Positions 5,953 through 6,280 of a stretch of DNA of 6,280 nucleotides are shown piece after piece. The stretch covers positions 1 to 6,280 of the forward strand of contig JAHEYM010000248.1 of NCBI GenBank assembly GCA_023251595.1, written 5' to 3'. The DNA comes from Bacteroidota bacterium. GTDB lineage: Bacteria; Bacteroidota; Bacteroidia; AKYH767-A; JABDAW01. The stretch's first letter is position 1; the number at the start of each line of letters is the position of its first letter. The notes below the pieces were generated by a model. The model was not told the origin of the DNA. It saw only the letters and a list, made by a program, of their open reading frames with translations, and searched no databases. The position numbers and the translations under genes were made by a program.

Positions 5953-6280
5953 ACTTTCATATTTTTAAATGTATTGAATTCAACTTTTAATTCTGCACAC
6001 GCCTGTGCACAAATATTTTCCAGCTGAGATACCAGGTCAGGTATGCCTTCTGTTTCTTTCTGCGTGTTGGCGTATTCCTGCACTTTTTTTGCCATCATTT
6101 CAAAATTCGAGCTTATACCCATAATGGAAAACGATGGAATCATTTTATGAACAGAAGCATGAAGCATTTTCCAATCTTTGTTTTTAAAACTTGATTTCAT
6201 CGCGCTGACTAAAGGGGGTGTTTGCTCTAAATATAGGGTAATCATTTGCATCATCAATGCGGGATCAGATTTGGTTCGAT
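5949..6280 (-). CDS. Hpt (histidine phosphotransfer) domain, C-terminal part of a gene running off the window
   Basis: The frame is open to the right edge without a stop (110 complete codons) and its upstream residues RTKSDPALMMQMITLYLEQT already fit the first Hpt helix, so the apparent TTG at 6257 or the ATGs after it are not the real start. The phosphorylatable histidine is encoded at 6149-6147 in the motif HASVHKMIPSFSIMGIS, the HKxxPS form of the Hpt signature. The rest is a helical bundle of the expected size (about 110 residues) ending just after FNTFKNMKV. It relays phosphate between a hybrid kinase receiver and a downstream receiver. Because it is partial at the 5' side, it may be a small free-standing Hpt protein or the C-terminal domain of a hybrid sensor kinase; the sequence here cannot decide. 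It overlaps the receiver gene by 4 nt. Confidence 0.85.
   Translation of the reverse strand, partial: RTKSDPALMMQMITLYLEQTPPLVSAMKSSFKNKDWKMLHASVHKMIPSFSIMGISSNFEMMAKKVQEYANTQKETEGIPDLVSQLENICAQACAELKVEFNTFKNMKV

Overview
The window reads as AT-rich bacterial DNA, most likely from the Bacteroidota (an inference). The grounds are A/T-rich translation starts with almost no Shine-Dalgarno sequence, tightly overlapping genes, a short lipoprotein signal peptide ending in Ser-Ser-Cys, and the style of the two-component proteins. Every gene I can support is on the minus strand, so transcription runs from the right edge of the window to the left.

Right end (about 5524-6280): the 3' part of a gene ending in a histidine phosphotransfer (Hpt) domain runs off the window edge. 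It overlaps by 4 nt (ATGA) with a stand-alone CheY-like receiver, so the two look like consecutive parts of a phosphorelay. A 91-nt gap (5433-5523) follows. It holds a perfect 10-bp inverted repeat ending 3 nt before the next start codon. No convincing promoter or intrinsic terminator could be picked out there.

Centre (2495-5432): a 50-residue unrecognised small protein (5280-5432) comes first. It is followed by a group II PLP-dependent decarboxylase (3526-5262) and a GH130-family mannoside phosphorylase/hydrolase that starts inside the decarboxylase stop (7-nt overlap). The GH130 frame is cut by an in-frame TAA at 2669-2671. The same frame continues past that stop for 57 more codons carrying the last conserved GH130 motifs. 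It ends with TGA overlapping the next ATG by 4 nt. The ancestral gene was therefore about 345 codons, and the stop is a recent nonsense mutation, a sequencing error or, less likely, a readthrough site.

Left (204-2498): a 764-residue protein with an N-terminal GT4-type glycosyltransferase (GT-B fold) and a C-terminal domain that looks like an (alpha/alpha)6-toroid carbohydrate-active domain. After a 99-nt gap without a clear terminator (105-203), the 5' end of a lipoprotein gene (1-104) runs off the left edge.

The decarboxylase, GH130 and GT4-toroid genes were designed as one translationally coupled cassette. Two carbohydrate enzymes (one for glycosidic bond synthesis, one for phosphorolysis or hydrolysis, probably of mannosides) are co-expressed with an amine-producing enzyme. 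This suggests synthesis and turnover of a small glycoside or amino-sugar-type conjugate. The product cannot be named from sequence, and the link to the upstream phosphorelay is only positional.
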